64,000 bases of DNA from Sphaerisporangium album (GCF_003323745.1 NZ_QOIL01000018.1:62001-126000); one strand, 5' to 3'; positions 45,379 through 55,713 are shown, numbered from the stretch's first letter. Notes: generated by a model not told the origin, from the letters alone. Numbers and translations are program-made.

Positions 45379-45759
45379 TCACATCCGGGCCGGCTGGGTC
45401 TCGCTGGAGGACTGGGTGAGGCAGCGCATCATGGCGTCGCGGAAGAACGCGGCGAAGCCCTCGGCGGTGCCGGTGTCACGGCTGTCGGCCAGGTAGGGCA
45501 CGATGCGGTCCTCGACGGCGTGGACGTGGTGCTGGGAGGCCAGGTGCCGGGCGATGCCGGAGAAGTCGCCCTCGTAGTGGATGACCCGGACCAGCACGTC
45601 GTCCTTGACGAACACGCCGGTGCCGAGCAGGCGGGCGGTCTCGCGGCCGTGCTCGTCGGTGACGACCGGCGACTCCAGGGCGGGGGCGTCGCCGAAGATC
45701 TCGGCGAGCTCGTCCTCGTGGCCGGGTTCGACGCGGAAAGTGATCATTGCGTAGGGCAT
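45379..45759 (-). CDS. SchA/CurD-like protein of the polyketide locus
   Basis: 126 residues. The start PYAMITFRVEPGHEDELAEIF and the middle HYEGDFSGIARHLASQHHVH match the SchA/CurD-like domain, named from the spore-pigment clusters of Streptomyces halstedii (sch) and S. curacoi (cur). Its exact step is unproven; a ferredoxin-like dimeric fold related to ABM/TcmI proteins is expected. ATG with GGAGG six bases upstream. Last gene of the minus-strand polyketide operon. Confidence 0.8.
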   Translation of the reverse strand: MPYAMITFRVEPGHEDELAEIFGDAPALESPVVTDEHGRETARLLGTGVFVKDDVLVRVIHYEGDFSGIARHLASQHHVHAVEDRIVPYLADSRDTGTAEGFAAFFRDAMMRCLTQSSSETQPARM

Positions 45760-45898
45760 CGGGTACCTCCATGGGACACGTCGTGACACGTCTTCACCGG
45801 GCGTGCGGGTGGCGGGGATCGCCCGGTGCCGGAGCGATCCCCGCGGGCCGGGCGCCCGCCCCGGCGGCACACGCGCCGGCCCGGGCGGGCGGCCGAGG

Positions 45899-46729
45899 TC
45901 AGTAGGCGGCCACGACCTCGTAGGAGCCGAAGATCCCGAGGCCCTTGTCGTGGTAGCGGGCGAGCGGGGAGGTGGTGGGCAGGTGCTCGGGGCTGCGCTC
46001 CCACTCGCGGTAGGCCGGCACGTCGTCCCACTCGCTCAGCACCGCGTACCGGCGCGGGTCGCGCAGCGAGCGCAGCAGCTCGTTGCCGCGCAGGCCGGTC
46101 CTGCCCGCCAGCGTGGTGCTGATCTGGTGGTAGGCGCTCTCGATCGAGCCCCTGTCGGACTCGGGCTCGTTGAGGTACAGCGCGACGCGCACCCGGCCGG
46201 GGGTGGGGGCGGACCGGCCGCCCATGCGCTCGAGCACCAGCATCGGGATCATCGAGGTGCCGGCCGGGTCACGGAAGGGGTCCAGCCGCATGCGGTTGGC
46301 GGCGTGCTCGGGGCTGTGCTCGAAGCGGCGGAACTTCTCCTCGTTCTCCCAGTCGCTGACGATGTAGTAGACGCCGTCCTCGTCCGGGCTCTTGGCCAGC
46401 GACTGGCCGACGTTGGCGGGCTGGCGGGCGATGGTGGCGGCGATCTCGCGCCAGGTCCGTTCGAAGTCGCGCTCCATGCCGGGGTGGATCCGCATCTTCA
46501 CCATGACGCGGTACACCGCGCCGCCCTGGTCGGCCTGGTCGCCGCGTCCGGCGGAGCCCTGCTGTCCCTGCTGTCCGCGCTGAACGCGCTGCCCCTGCTG
46601 CCCGTGCTGCCCGTTGGGCGCCTGCCGCGCGCTCTCGTCGCGGGCCGTGTCTCGGGCCGTGTCGCGGGTGCTCGCCCGGGCGTGGTCCTTGCGCTGGTCC
46701 CTGGAGTCCTTGGAGTCCTTGGCGTTCAT
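45899..46729 (-). CDS. Double antibiotic-biosynthesis-monooxygenase (ABM) domain protein
   Basis: 276 residues. The first 70 are a disordered, Gln/Gly/Arg/Asp-rich tract (repeats such as GQQGQ, ARDTARD). Two ferredoxin-like ABM domains follow: about 72-165 (VYRVMVKMRIHPGMERDFE, YIVSDWENEEKFRRFEHSPEH) and about 180-270 (VRVALYLNEPE, AVLSEWDDVPAYREWERSPEH). ABM proteins oxidise anthraquinone-type polyketides without cofactor. The duplicate W-x2-EEKFRRFEHSPEH signature suggests internal duplication. Oxygenation of the pigment is inferred from context. Confidence 0.8.
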   Translation of the reverse strand: MNAKDSKDSRDQRKDHARASTRDTARDTARDESARQAPNGQHGQQGQRVQRGQQGQQGSAGRGDQADQGGAVYRVMVKMRIHPGMERDFERTWREIAATIARQPANVGQSLAKSPDEDGVYYIVSDWENEEKFRRFEHSPEHAANRMRLDPFRDPAGTSMIPMLVLERMGGRSAPTPGRVRVALYLNEPESDRGSIESAYHQISTTLAGRTGLRGNELLRSLRDPRRYAVLSEWDDVPAYREWERSPEHLPTTSPLARYHDKGLGIFGSYEVVAAY

Positions 46730-46844
46730 GCCTGCTCTCTTCTATCCGTCGTGCTGGTGTGCGTGGAAGGGACGGTGTGCCGGGGAGAGGGGACCGGACG
46801 GCGGGGGCGGTGTGGTGTCCGGCGGCGTGGCGGGCCCGGGGCGG

Positions 46845-47577
<733 letters not shown>

Positions 47578-47658
47578 GTCTTCCTCCGTTGGATCGGATC
47601 GGGTGATCGGGTGTGAGGGGCGCCGCGGGAGCCGCGGTGCGGGGCCGCGGCGGGTTGT

Positions 47659-48936
47659 TCAGGCGGCGGTGACCAGCACCGCCGCGTTGAACCCGCCGTG
47701 GCCCCGGGCCAGGACCAGCGCGTTGCGTACCGGCCCGTCCCTGGCCGCGCTGCGCACCAGGTCCAGCTCGTAGGCGGGGGCGGCGGCGCGCACTCCCACG
47801 GTGGGCGGGATCACCCCGTCGCGGATGGCCAGCAGCGCCGTGGCCACGTCCAGGGCCGCGCCGCCCGCGTACAGGCGGCCGGTCATGGTCTTGGGCGCGG
47901 TCACCGGCACCCCGTGCGGGCCGAACACCGCGGAGATGGCCTGGGCCTCCAGCCGGTCGCGGGCGGGCACGCCGAGGGCGTCGGCGAAGACCACGTCGAC
48001 CTCCGCCGGGTCGACGCGGGCCTCCTCCAGGGCCAGGGTGATCGCGCGGCGCAGGTTGGAGCGGGGCTCCTGCCCGGGGACCGGGGGCGGGTCGAAGGTG
48101 GCGCCGTAGCCGGCGACGGCGCCGTAGGGGCGGGCGCCGCGGGCGCGGGCGGCGGCGGCGTCCTCCATGATGAGCATCGCCCCGCCCTCGCCGGGCACGT
48201 ACCCGCAGGCGTCGTCGTCGAAGGGCAGGTAGGCGCGCTCGGGGTCGTCGCGGGTGCTGAGCAGCCCGGTGGAGACCTGGGCGACCAGGCCGTAGGGGCA
48301 CAGGGAGGCGTCGGTGCCGCCGGTGACCACGACGCGGGCGTCCTGGCGCAGCAGCCTGCGGCCCTGGGCCAGCACGTCCAGGCCGCCGGCCTGCTCGGCG
48401 CAGATGACCCCGCACGGGCCGCGCATGCCGTAGCGGATGGAGATCTGGCCGGTGGTGGCGGCGTAGAACCAGGCGATGGACTGGTAGACGCCGACGTATC
48501 CGGGGCCCTGGGACCACAGCTTCTCGATCTCGCGCTGGCCGAACTCGGTGCCGCCGGAGGAGCTGGCCGTGACGACGGCCATCTCGTACTCGGGCAGGGT
48601 GGCGGGGTCGACGCCGGCGTCGCGCAGGGCCATGTCGGCGGCGGTGAGGCCGAGGTGGCTCCAGTGGTCGGTCTGGACGGCCAGGCGGCTGGGCACGTGC
48701 TCGGTGTCGTCGAACTCCGAGACCTCGCCGGCCACGCGGACCGGGTAGCGCTCGGAGTCGAAGCGGGTGATGCGGCCGAGGCCGCTCTTGCCGTCGAGCG
48801 TGGCGGCCCAGTAGGCCGGGGTGCCCAGGCCGTTGGGCGCGGCGACGCCGATGCCGGTCACCACCGGCCGGTCGTCGTGGTCGCGCGCGGGTGTGCGGGA
48901 GCGTGCACGGGAGTGTGCGCGGGTGGGTTCGGTCAT
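47659..48936 (-). CDS. Chain-length factor (KS-beta)
   Basis: 425 residues, ketosynthase fold. The catalytic Cys is replaced by Gln182 in VICAEQAGGLDVLA, the hallmark of a chain-length factor. PKTMTGRLYAGGAALDV lies where the KS histidine motif would be. It pairs with KS-alpha, decarboxylates malonyl-ACP and sets chain length. The N-terminal 22 residues are Arg/Ser-rich. The ATG overlaps the KS-alpha stop (ATGA). Sequence around GYVGVYQSIAWFYAATTGQISI suggests the spore-pigment/pentangular long-chain group, but only phylogeny could show that. Confidence 0.9.
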   Translation of the reverse strand: MTEPTRAHSRARSRTPARDHDDRPVVTGIGVAAPNGLGTPAYWAATLDGKSGLGRITRFDSERYPVRVAGEVSEFDDTEHVPSRLAVQTDHWSHLGLTAADMALRDAGVDPATLPEYEMAVVTASSSGGTEFGQREIEKLWSQGPGYVGVYQSIAWFYAATTGQISIRYGMRGPCGVICAEQAGGLDVLAQGRRLLRQDARVVVTGGTDASLCPYGLVAQVSTGLLSTRDDPERAYLPFDDDACGYVPGEGGAMLIMEDAAAARARGARPYGAVAGYGATFDPPPVPGQEPRSNLRRAITLALEEARVDPAEVDVVFADALGVPARDRLEAQAISAVFGPHGVPVTAPKTMTGRLYAGGAALDVATALLAIRDGVIPPTVGVRAAAPAYELDLVRSAARDGPVRNALVLARGHGGFNAAVLVTAA

Positions 48937-50357
48937 GCGCGGCCGCCTCTCTGGCCGGGTTTCGCGCCGCGGTCGCGGGCGAGCAGCATCGCCGTCTGGA
49001 AGCCGCCGAACCCGCTGCCCACGCTGAGCACGACGTCGACCCGTGTGTCCCTGGCGGTGAGCGGGACGTAGTCGAGGTCGCATTCGGGGTCGGCGGTGTG
49101 CAGGTTGGCGGTGGGCGGGACGACGTTGTGGGTGATGGCGAGCGCGCAGGCGGCGACCTCGATGGATCCGATGGCGCCGAGCGAGTGCCCGATCATGGAT
49201 TTGATGGAGCTGACCGGGACCCGGTGGGCGTGCTCGCCGAGGGCGGCCTTGAAGGCGGCGGTCTCGTGGCGGTCGTTCTGGCGGGTTCCCGAGCCGTGGG
49301 CGTTGACGTAGTCGATCTGACCGGGGCGCAGCCGCGCCTGGCGCATGGCGGTGCGGATCGCCTCGGCCATTTCGCGGCCGTCGGGTTTGAGGCCGGTCAT
49401 GTGGTAGGCGTTGCTGCGGCTGGCGAACCCGACGATCTCGGCGTACACCCGGGCCCCGCGCCGCAGGGCGGCGTCGCGCTCCTCCAGGACCATCATGGCC
49501 GAGCCCTCGCCGAGGACGAAGCCGTTGCGGTCCAGGTCGAAGGGACGCGAGGCGGTGCCGGGAATATCGTTGCTGGGCGAGGTGGCCTTGATCGCGTCGA
49601 AGCAGGCGACGGTGATCGGCGAGATCGGCGCGTCGGAGGCCCCGGCGACGACGGCGTCGGCGGTGCCCTCCTTGACGAGCTGGTAGCCGTGGCCGACCGA
49701 GTCCAGGCCGGCGGTGCAGCCGGTGGAGATGAGCGCGACCGGTCCCTCGGCGGCGCCGGCCCAGGCGACCTCGGTGGCGATGGTGCTCGGGATCATGTAC
49801 CCGTACAGCTGGGGTACCCCGTAGGCGGGGTCGACGAGCCACTGCCGGCCGCAGTCGCTGAGGACCACGTACTCCTGCTCCAGGCCCATCGTGCAGCCGA
49901 CGGCGCTGCCCACGGTGACGCCGAGCCGTTCGGGCGGCACGTCGCCGGGCGTCAGGCCGCTGTCGGCCAGGGCCTGGCGGGCGCTGACCACGCCGAGCTG
50001 GGCGGCGCGGTCCATGCGGCGGACCTCCTGGGGGGACAGCCCGTGCGCGGCCGGGTCGAAGTCGCACTCGGCGGCGATGCGGGAGCGGAACCCGGTGGCG
50101 TCGAACAGCGTGATGGCGCGGGTGGCGGTGCGCCCGGCCGTGAGCAGGTCCCAGAACGCCCTGACGCCGATGCCGCCGGGCGCGGCGACGCCGATCCCGG
50201 TGATCACCACCCGGCGGCCGGCGCCGGCGTGGTACCGGGAGCGCCGTGCGCCGGGGCGGGCACGGGTGCGGCGCCGGGTGCCCGGACGGGCCTCCCCGGC
50301 GCTCATCTCCCTCACCGCGCCGCCGCCGGCGGCGCCCGCGGCGTTCGCCGTGTTCAC
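48933..50357 (-). CDS. Ketosynthase alpha (KS-alpha) of the type II polyketide synthase
   Basis: 474 residues. Active-site Cys214 in ALISTGCTAGLDS; catalytic histidines in YVNAHGSGTRQND and MIGHSLGAIGS; C-terminal VLSVGSGFGGFQTAM. It condenses malonyl-ACP units. The N-terminal 45 residues are Gly/Arg-rich and unconserved. GTG start overlaps the cupin stop (GTGA) and has GGGAG seven bases upstream. The tight order cupin, KS-alpha, CLF, ACP, aromatase matches the whiE-type gene order. Confidence 0.92.
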   Translation of the reverse strand: MNTANAAGAAGGGAVREMSAGEARPGTRRRTRARPGARRSRYHAGAGRRVVITGIGVAAPGGIGVRAFWDLLTAGRTATRAITLFDATGFRSRIAAECDFDPAAHGLSPQEVRRMDRAAQLGVVSARQALADSGLTPGDVPPERLGVTVGSAVGCTMGLEQEYVVLSDCGRQWLVDPAYGVPQLYGYMIPSTIATEVAWAGAAEGPVALISTGCTAGLDSVGHGYQLVKEGTADAVVAGASDAPISPITVACFDAIKATSPSNDIPGTASRPFDLDRNGFVLGEGSAMMVLEERDAALRRGARVYAEIVGFASRSNAYHMTGLKPDGREMAEAIRTAMRQARLRPGQIDYVNAHGSGTRQNDRHETAAFKAALGEHAHRVPVSSIKSMIGHSLGAIGSIEVAACALAITHNVVPPTANLHTADPECDLDYVPLTARDTRVDVVLSVGSGFGGFQTAMLLARDRGAKPGQRGGRA

Positions 50358-50824
50358 CGCGGGCTCCCTGCCACGGCCTCGCCGGCGCCTCCGGGCCGGC
50401 CCGCGTGCCCGACCTCGGGCTCCTTGCCGGTGTGCGGGTTGGCCTCGGTGTCCACGTGACCGAGCTCGGGCCGCGGCGCCAGCGGGCTGAGGTGGAAGAC
50501 CATGCACACCTCGTCGTGGCCGTGGTTCTCCACCCGGTGCCGGACGTTCCTCGGCACCATCAGCGCCTCGCCGGGGGACAGGACGATCTCCTGACGGCCG
50601 TCGACGCGGACCATGACGGTGCCGCGCACGACGTACATGAACTCCTCGGAGTAGGGGTGGTAGTGCTCGATGAAGTGCTCGCCGGCCTTGAGGTAGGCCG
50701 CGCCCATGAAGCCGGAGGTGGAGCCCACGGTCTTGGGGCTGAGCATGACGCGGATGTCGCCGCCGCGGCGCCGGTTCGGCTCCACCTCACCGGCGGTGAT
50801 CTTGTTGAGGCGGATCTCAGTCAC
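50354..50824 (-). CDS. Cupin-domain protein of the polyketide locus
   Basis: 156 residues. One cupin barrel (about 25-115): HFIEHYHPYSEEFMYVVRGTVMV supplies motif 1 (His, His, Glu) and VPRNVRHRVENHG motif 2 (His). SPKTVGSTSGFMGAAYL precedes it, as in cupins of spore-pigment clusters. The role (metal-dependent cyclase, isomerase or oxygenase) is unsettled. A 40-residue disordered tail follows. GTG start lies eight bases inside the upstream cyclase gene. Confidence 0.82.
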   Translation of the reverse strand: MTEIRLNKITAGEVEPNRRRGGDIRVMLSPKTVGSTSGFMGAAYLKAGEHFIEHYHPYSEEFMYVVRGTVMVRVDGRQEIVLSPGEALMVPRNVRHRVENHGHDEVCMVFHLSPLAPRPELGHVDTEANPHTGKEPEVGHAGRPGGAGEAVAGSPR

Positions 50825-51146
50825 GGCGGTCCGCCTCCCAGGTGTAGAACGGCTCGGCCATGGCGTCCTTGGGCTCGCGCCAGTTCGGGTCGTATGGGCG
50901 GATGTGCTCGCCGAGCCGCTGGTTGATCTCGCCGTACAGCGGGTGGCTGCGCGCCTTGTACAGGTTCGGCGTGATGTCCTGGTCGGCCTCGACGAGGTGG
51001 AAGTAGAGGTCGTGGAAGCGGAAGAGCGTGCGACGCGACACCCCGATGAGGTGGGGCAGGTCGCTCGCGTCCGAGTCCGCGAAGATCTTGGCGACCGCCT
51101 CCGTCTCCGAGGGCTCCATCCGCGCCACGATTAGCGTCCGATGCAC
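50817..51146 (-). CDS. TcmI-family polyketide cyclase
   Basis: 109 residues, one ferredoxin-like domain. HRTLIVARMEPSETEAVAKIF opens the protein, with SRRTLFRFHDLYFHLVEAD in the core and the late EPFYTWEAD, all typical of TcmI/WhiE-VII second- or fourth-ring cyclases. First gene of the minus-strand operon; GTG start with AAGGAGA upstream. The 149-base gap to the regulator gene should hold the operon promoter; I saw only a weak TCTAAG -10. Confidence 0.88.
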   Translation of the reverse strand: MHRTLIVARMEPSETEAVAKIFADSDASDLPHLIGVSRRTLFRFHDLYFHLVEADQDITPNLYKARSHPLYGEINQRLGEHIRPYDPNWREPKDAMAEPFYTWEADRRD

Positions 51147-51240
51147 CAGACGTCTCCTTTCGTCCTTAGACGGCAATGCTGTCCGGGAGGTCTGGAGTGC
51201 CGCTGATGCAGGGCTAGTGCCGGCCTGGTACGCCCGGCCC

Positions 51241-51270
51241 GGCGCCTCGCCCCCTCGCGGGGGCGGCGCC
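51241..51270 (-). terminator. Terminator hairpin after the AfsR-like regulator
   Basis: GGCGCC-TC-GCCCCC-TCGC-GGGGGC-GGCGCC: 12 pairs with a two-base bulge, 25 bases past the regulator stop. A smaller GTGCCCGGGCAC palindrome follows at 51273-51284. Confidence 0.6.
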
Positions 51271-51295
51271 GCGTGCCCGGGCACGCCGCCCGCGT

Positions 51296-53380
51296 CTACG
51301 GGCCGAGGACGCGCGCCGGGCCGCCGTTGACGCACCCGGCGGGCCGAACCAGCACCGGCAGGGAACGCTCGCCGTCCCCGGCCTGGTCCCCGCGCGCCTG
51401 CGCCTGCGCCGTCGACTGACCCGGCACCGGCGCCGCACCGGCCACGGCCTGCCCCGGCTCGCCCGGCCGGGCGTCCCCGGCGTGCTCGCCCCCGGGGTGC
51501 TCGCCGAAAGCATCGAGCTCCCGTTCCAGGCACTCGCGCGCGTACAGCCGGACCAGCTCGTGGATGCCGTAGCGCACCTCGGGGGAGCCGGGCCGGGCCG
51601 ACAGCAGGTGGCAGCCCGCCAGGCGCGCCAGCAGCCGCTCGGCGTGGTCGTCCTCGCAGCCGAGCAGCGCGCCGGTCTGCCGGGTGGTGATGTAGGGGGT
51701 CTGCAGCAGGCCGAGCAGCCGGAACAGGCTGCGCTCGGGGTCGCCGAGCCGCTCGTAGGTGCCGCGGAAGGCGGTGCGCACGTCCAGGTCGGCCACGGAC
51801 AGGTCGGCCAGGCGGGTGCGGGGGTCCTCCAGCCGGTCGGCGAAGGTGCCCAGCGTGAGCCCCTGCCCGGCGGCCAGCCGCGACCCGGCGCACCGCAGGG
51901 CCAGCGGCAGCCTTCCGCACAGGCGGACGATCCGCTCGGCCGCGTGACGTTCGGCGCCGGTGCGGGCCGGGCCGACGATCCTGCCCAGCAGCTCCAGGCC
52001 CTCCTCCTGGGTGAGCGGGTCCAGCTCGACCATGGAGGCGCCGGCGAAGCCGTGCAGAGCGAACCGGCTGGTGACGATCACCGCGCATCCGGCCGAGCCG
52101 GGCAGCAGCGGCTGGATCTGCGCGGCGTTGCTCGCGTCGTCCAGCACGATGAGCACCTGCCGGTCGCTACACCAGGTGCGGAACAGCTTGCTGCGCTCGT
52201 CGCGATCGGCCGGGACGTCGCCGGGCGCCACGCCTGCGGCGCGCAGGAACCCGGCCAGCACCTCGCCGGGGTCGGCCGGCGCCGCGCCGCCGCCCAGGCC
52301 CGCGAATAGCTGGCCCGAGGGGAACGCGGCCCGCGCGCGGTGCGCGGCGTGCACGGCCAGGGCGGTCTGGCCGACGCCGGGCATCCCGCTCAGGCACAGC
52401 ACCCGGACGGCGGTGCCGGGCTCGGCGGTGCCGGCCAGCACCGCGGCGATCCGGTCGGTCAGCTGCGCCCGCCCGACGAAGTCGGCGATGTCGGGCGGCA
52501 GCTGGGCCGGCCTGACCTCCACGGGCCGGGCCGGGGGCGGGGAGAGCGGCGCGGGCGGGGGGGACGCCTGGGGGGCGGGGGAGGAGGTCTCGGGCAGCGG
52601 GTCGACCAGCTCGGGCTGGTCCAGGCCCGGCTGGTCCAGGCCGGGGTCGGCCGACAGCAGGCGCTGCTGCAGGCGGCACAGGGCGGGGGAGGGCTCCAGG
52701 CCGAGCTGGCCGATGAGCACCTGGCGCAGGTTGTGGAACACCTCCAGCGCCTCGCCGCGCCGTCCCACCTGGTACAGCGCCGTCATGAGCTTGGCGTAGA
52801 AGTCCTCGTTGAGCGGATAGGTCGCGATCAGCTCCTTCAGCTCGCTGATCAGCTCCCGGTGGCGGCCGAGGCGCAGGTCGGCGGCGAGGCGCAGCTGCAG
52901 CGCGCGCAGCCTGCTCTCCTCCAGCCGGGTGATCTGCGCCGACAGCAGTTCCCCCGCCGCCAGGTTGCCCAGCGCCGGCCCCCGCCACAGCGCCAGGGCC
53001 TGCGTCAGGGTGCCGGTGGCGTGCTGGGGGTCGCCGCGCTCCAGGGCGTTCCAGCCCTCGGCGACCAGGCGGTCGAAGCGGAACACGTCGATGGTCTCGG
53101 GCGTGGTCGCCAGCAAGTAGCCGTACGGCTGGGTGACCACCGAGGCGGGGCCGCCGGTGCCGAGCATCTTGCGCAGCTTGTAGACGTAGGTGTGCAGCGT
53201 GGGCAGCGCGGTGGCCGGCGGCCGCTCGCCCCACAGCTCGTCGATCAGCTCGCGGGTGGACACGATCTGGTTGTGCCGCAGGACGAGCATCGCCAGTACC
53301 GCGCGCACCTTGGCGGCGCTCGGCGTCAGATCCGCGCCCTCGTCGACGACTTGCAGCGAACCCAGCACCCGGAATTCCAT
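51296..53380 (-). CDS. AfsR/SARP-type pathway regulator with NB-ARC-like ATPase
   Basis: 694 residues. OmpR-type winged helix (about 1-95, with LLVLRHNQIVSTRELIDELWG-type helix and LHTYVYKLRKMLG), BTAD domain (about 98-245), Pro-rich linker, ATPase domain (about 300-560) and a helical C-terminus. The P-loop reads GMPGVGQTAL: the invariant lysine is Gln338, so ATP hydrolysis may be lost. Walker B LIVLDDAS is kept. SARPs activate biosynthetic operons by binding direct repeats near -35. Position between the polyketide operon and the carboxylase genes makes it the likely activator. ATG start. Confidence 0.88.
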   Translation of the reverse strand: MEFRVLGSLQVVDEGADLTPSAAKVRAVLAMLVLRHNQIVSTRELIDELWGERPPATALPTLHTYVYKLRKMLGTGGPASVVTQPYGYLLATTPETIDVFRFDRLVAEGWNALERGDPQHATGTLTQALALWRGPALGNLAAGELLSAQITRLEESRLRALQLRLAADLRLGRHRELISELKELIATYPLNEDFYAKLMTALYQVGRRGEALEVFHNLRQVLIGQLGLEPSPALCRLQQRLLSADPGLDQPGLDQPELVDPLPETSSPAPQASPPPAPLSPPPARPVEVRPAQLPPDIADFVGRAQLTDRIAAVLAGTAEPGTAVRVLCLSGMPGVGQTALAVHAAHRARAAFPSGQLFAGLGGGAAPADPGEVLAGFLRAAGVAPGDVPADRDERSKLFRTWCSDRQVLIVLDDASNAAQIQPLLPGSAGCAVIVTSRFALHGFAGASMVELDPLTQEEGLELLGRIVGPARTGAERHAAERIVRLCGRLPLALRCAGSRLAAGQGLTLGTFADRLEDPRTRLADLSVADLDVRTAFRGTYERLGDPERSLFRLLGLLQTPYITTRQTGALLGCEDDHAERLLARLAGCHLLSARPGSPEVRYGIHELVRLYARECLERELDAFGEHPGGEHAGDARPGEPGQAVAGAAPVPGQSTAQAQARGDQAGDGERSLPVLVRPAGCVNGGPARVLGP

Positions 53381-53926
53381 GTGATCTCCGCAGATGATCG
53401 TCGAAGTCGTGCGAGCCGACCGGTGCGCGGCGCCGGTGTACGCCGCCGCCTGGTGGACCTCTCGAATTTAGATGAACTCGCTTATCGGAACTTCCGGAAA
53501 GATGGCTCATGAGGACAAAATCTGCGAAAAAGTCCTGGTCTGGTACTATATTCTTTACCTCGCGCTTATTTCCCGAATAGTGAAGTTGCGGATCTTCGCG
53601 CGGAATGACCCCTGCAGCGCTGCCCGTTTTGATATGAAATAGCGCATAATTTCGGCATAAAGGCCGTCGAGTTGTGGGAGACCTCGGCCGCGCCCCCGCC
53701 GTCCCGCACCGCCGGAAGGCACCCGGAAACCCCTGCCTCCGCGCGACTTCCGGCGCCGGGCCCAGGGCGCCACCATCGCCCCGCGAGCGCCCGTCGAGCG
53801 CCCCGGGGGATGGTGTCCGGACAAGGAGATACGCCACCACGCCGCCGGCCCGCGTACCTCCGGCAGTGACGGGAGGAATGCCATGCGACCACACGCCCGA
53901 CCCGCGGCCCGCGCGGAGCACCCCGC
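53381..53926. other. Non-coding, AT-richer divergent control region of the polyketide locus
   Basis: 546 bases between the divergent regulator and carboxylase genes with no supportable gene. 53460-53680 is clearly richer in A and T than the surroundings (for example TACTATATTCTTTACC about 53544). It contains promoter-like pieces on both strands, including TATAGT read on the minus strand (53545-53550 area), but no clean -35/-10 pair. A TGTCCGGACA palindrome lies at 53814-53823. Confidence 0.5.
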
Positions 53927-55657
53927 ATGACCGCCACCTCCGCCGCCCCGGCGTCCCGCACTCCCGCACCGGCTCCCGCACCCTCCGCGCCCGCCCAGCC
54001 CTCCCCGCTGTGGGTGCACTGCCCCGGATGCTCCGCACCCGTCTACGGCGAGCACTTCCGGCGCGGCCTGCGCGTATGCCCGGCCTGCGCCCACCACGAC
54101 CGGCTCGGCGCCCGCGAGCGCCTCGACCAGCTCACCGACCCCGGCTCCTTCCGGCCCCTGGCCGCCGCGCCCACCCTCGCCGACCCGCTCGGCTTCACCG
54201 ACACCCGCCCCTACCCGGCCCGTCTGGAGCAGGCCCGCCGCGACACCGGCCTGGACGAAGCGGTGCTCTGCGGCACCGCCACCCTGGACGGCCACCCACT
54301 CGTGCTGGCCGTCATGGACTTCGCGTTCATGGGCGGCAGCCTGGGCTGCGCCGTCGGTGAGCGCGTCACCGCCGCCGCCGAGCACGCCCTGGCCACGGGC
54401 ACCCCGCTGGCCATCGTCTCGGCCTCCGGCGGCGCCCGCATGCAGGAGGGCGCGCTCGCCCTGATGCAGATGGCCAAGACCAGCCAGGCGCTCGCCGACC
54501 TGGACGACGCCGGGCTGCTCACCGTCTCGGTGGTCACCGACCCCACCTACGGAGGCGTCGCCGCCTCCTACGCCACCCTCGGCGACGTCATCCTCGCCGA
54601 GGCCGGCGCCCACATGGGCTTCGCCGGGCCTCGCGTCATCTCCGGCACCCTGCGCCAGACCCTCCCCGAGGGCTTCCAGACCGCCGGGACCCTGCTCACC
54701 GGCGGCCTGGTCGACGGCGTCGTACGCCGCCCCGAACTCGCCGCGGCCCTGGCCCGCCTGCTGTCGGCCGCCTCCTGGGCCCGCCGCGGCCGCCCCACGC
54801 CCGCGCAATGGCGCGACGACGCCCCGCCGCTGGTGCGCCGCGCCGAGGACCTGCCCGAGGACGGCACCGGCGCCTGGACCACCGTGACCCTGGCCCGCGA
54901 CCCCGGCCGCCCCACCACCCTGGACTACGCCGGCCACCTGCTGGAGGACTTCCAGGAACTGCGCGGCGACCGCATGTCCGGCGACTGCCCGGCCATCGTC
55001 GGCGGGATCGGCCGGCTCGGCCCGGTCCCCGTCATGCTCATCGGCCACCAGAAGGGCCACGACACCCGCGAGCTGGTCGCCCGCAACTTCGGCATGGGAT
55101 CACCCGCCGGGTTCCGCAAGTCCGCCCGCCTGATGCGCCTGGCCGCCAAGCTCGGGCTGCCGATCGTCACGCTCATCGACACCCCGGGCGCCTACGCCGG
55201 CGTCGAGGCCGAGGCCGGGGGACAGGCCCACGCCATCGCCGAGAACCTGCGCCTGATGTCCCGCCTGCCCGTCCCGATCGTCGCCGTCGTCACCGGCGAG
55301 GGCGGCAGCGGCGGGGCCCTGGCCCTGGGCGTCGCCGACCGTGTGCTGGCCCTCGGCAACGCCGTCTACTCGGTGATCAGCCCGGAAGGATGCGCGGCGA
55401 TCCTGTGGCGCGACGCCACCGCCGCGCCCAAGGCCGCCGCCGCGCTGCGCCTGGGCGCCCGCGAACTGCTGCGCCAGGGCATCGCCGACGCCGTCGTCCC
55501 CGAACCCGAAGGCGGCGCCCACCGCGACCCGGCCCTCACCGCCCGCCTGGTCGGCCGGGCCGTCGCCGCCACCCTGCACGAGCTGGTGCCGGCCGACCCG
55601 GCCCGCCTGGTGGCCGACCGCCGGGCACGCTTCCGCCGCTTCGGCCTGCGCGCCTGA
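53927..55657 (+). CDS. Acetyl-CoA carboxylase carboxyltransferase, fused beta-alpha subunits (AccD-AccA)
   Basis: 576 residues. A Pro/Ala N-terminus is followed by the AccD zinc ribbon (Cys32, 35, 51, 54). The beta crotonase-like domain (about 55-285) has [11 protein letters not shown] and [11 protein letters not shown]. The alpha domain (about 325-560) has [31 protein letters not shown] and [12 protein letters not shown]. The two halves are separate genes in E. coli. With the AccB and AccC genes just downstream it makes malonyl-CoA, here presumably for the polyketide synthase. ATG with GGAG upstream; divergent from the regulator. Confidence 0.9.
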   Translation: MTATSAAPASRTPAPAPAPSAPAQPSPLWVHCPGCSAPVYGEHFRRGLRVCPACAHHDRLGARERLDQLTDPGSFRPLAAAPTLADPLGFTDTRPYPARLEQARRDTGLDEAVLCGTATLDGHPLVLAVMDFAFMGGSLGCAVGERVTAAAEHALATGTPLAIVSASGGARMQEGALALMQMAKTSQALADLDDAGLLTVSVVTDPTYGGVAASYATLGDVILAEAGAHMGFAGPRVISGTLRQTLPEGFQTAGTLLTGGLVDGVVRRPELAAALARLLSAASWARRGRPTPAQWRDDAPPLVRRAEDLPEDGTGAWTTVTLARDPGRPTTLDYAGHLLEDFQELRGDRMSGDCPAIVGGIGRLGPVPVMLIGHQKGHDTRELVARNFGMGSPAGFRKSARLMRLAAKLGLPIVTLIDTPGAYAGVEAEAGGQAHAIAENLRLMSRLPVPIVAVVTGEGGSGGALALGVADRVLALGNAVYSVISPEGCAAILWRDATAAPKAAAALRLGARELLRQGIADAVVPEPEGGAHRDPALTARLVGRAVAATLHELVPADPARLVADRRARFRRFGLRA

Positions 55658-55713
55658 CCCGCCGGCGCGCCCCGGCCCCGCATTCACGAGATCGCGCCCG
55701 AAGGAGGACGTGC

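Noticed and set aside
53814-53823. A fourth TGTCCGGACA palindrome, identical to the gntR operator core
   Set aside because: The flanking bases differ from the CAG-N-A...AAA frame shared by the three real candidates, and the position upstream of the carboxylase genes has no sugar-transport link. In a GC-rich genome a chance match is possible.
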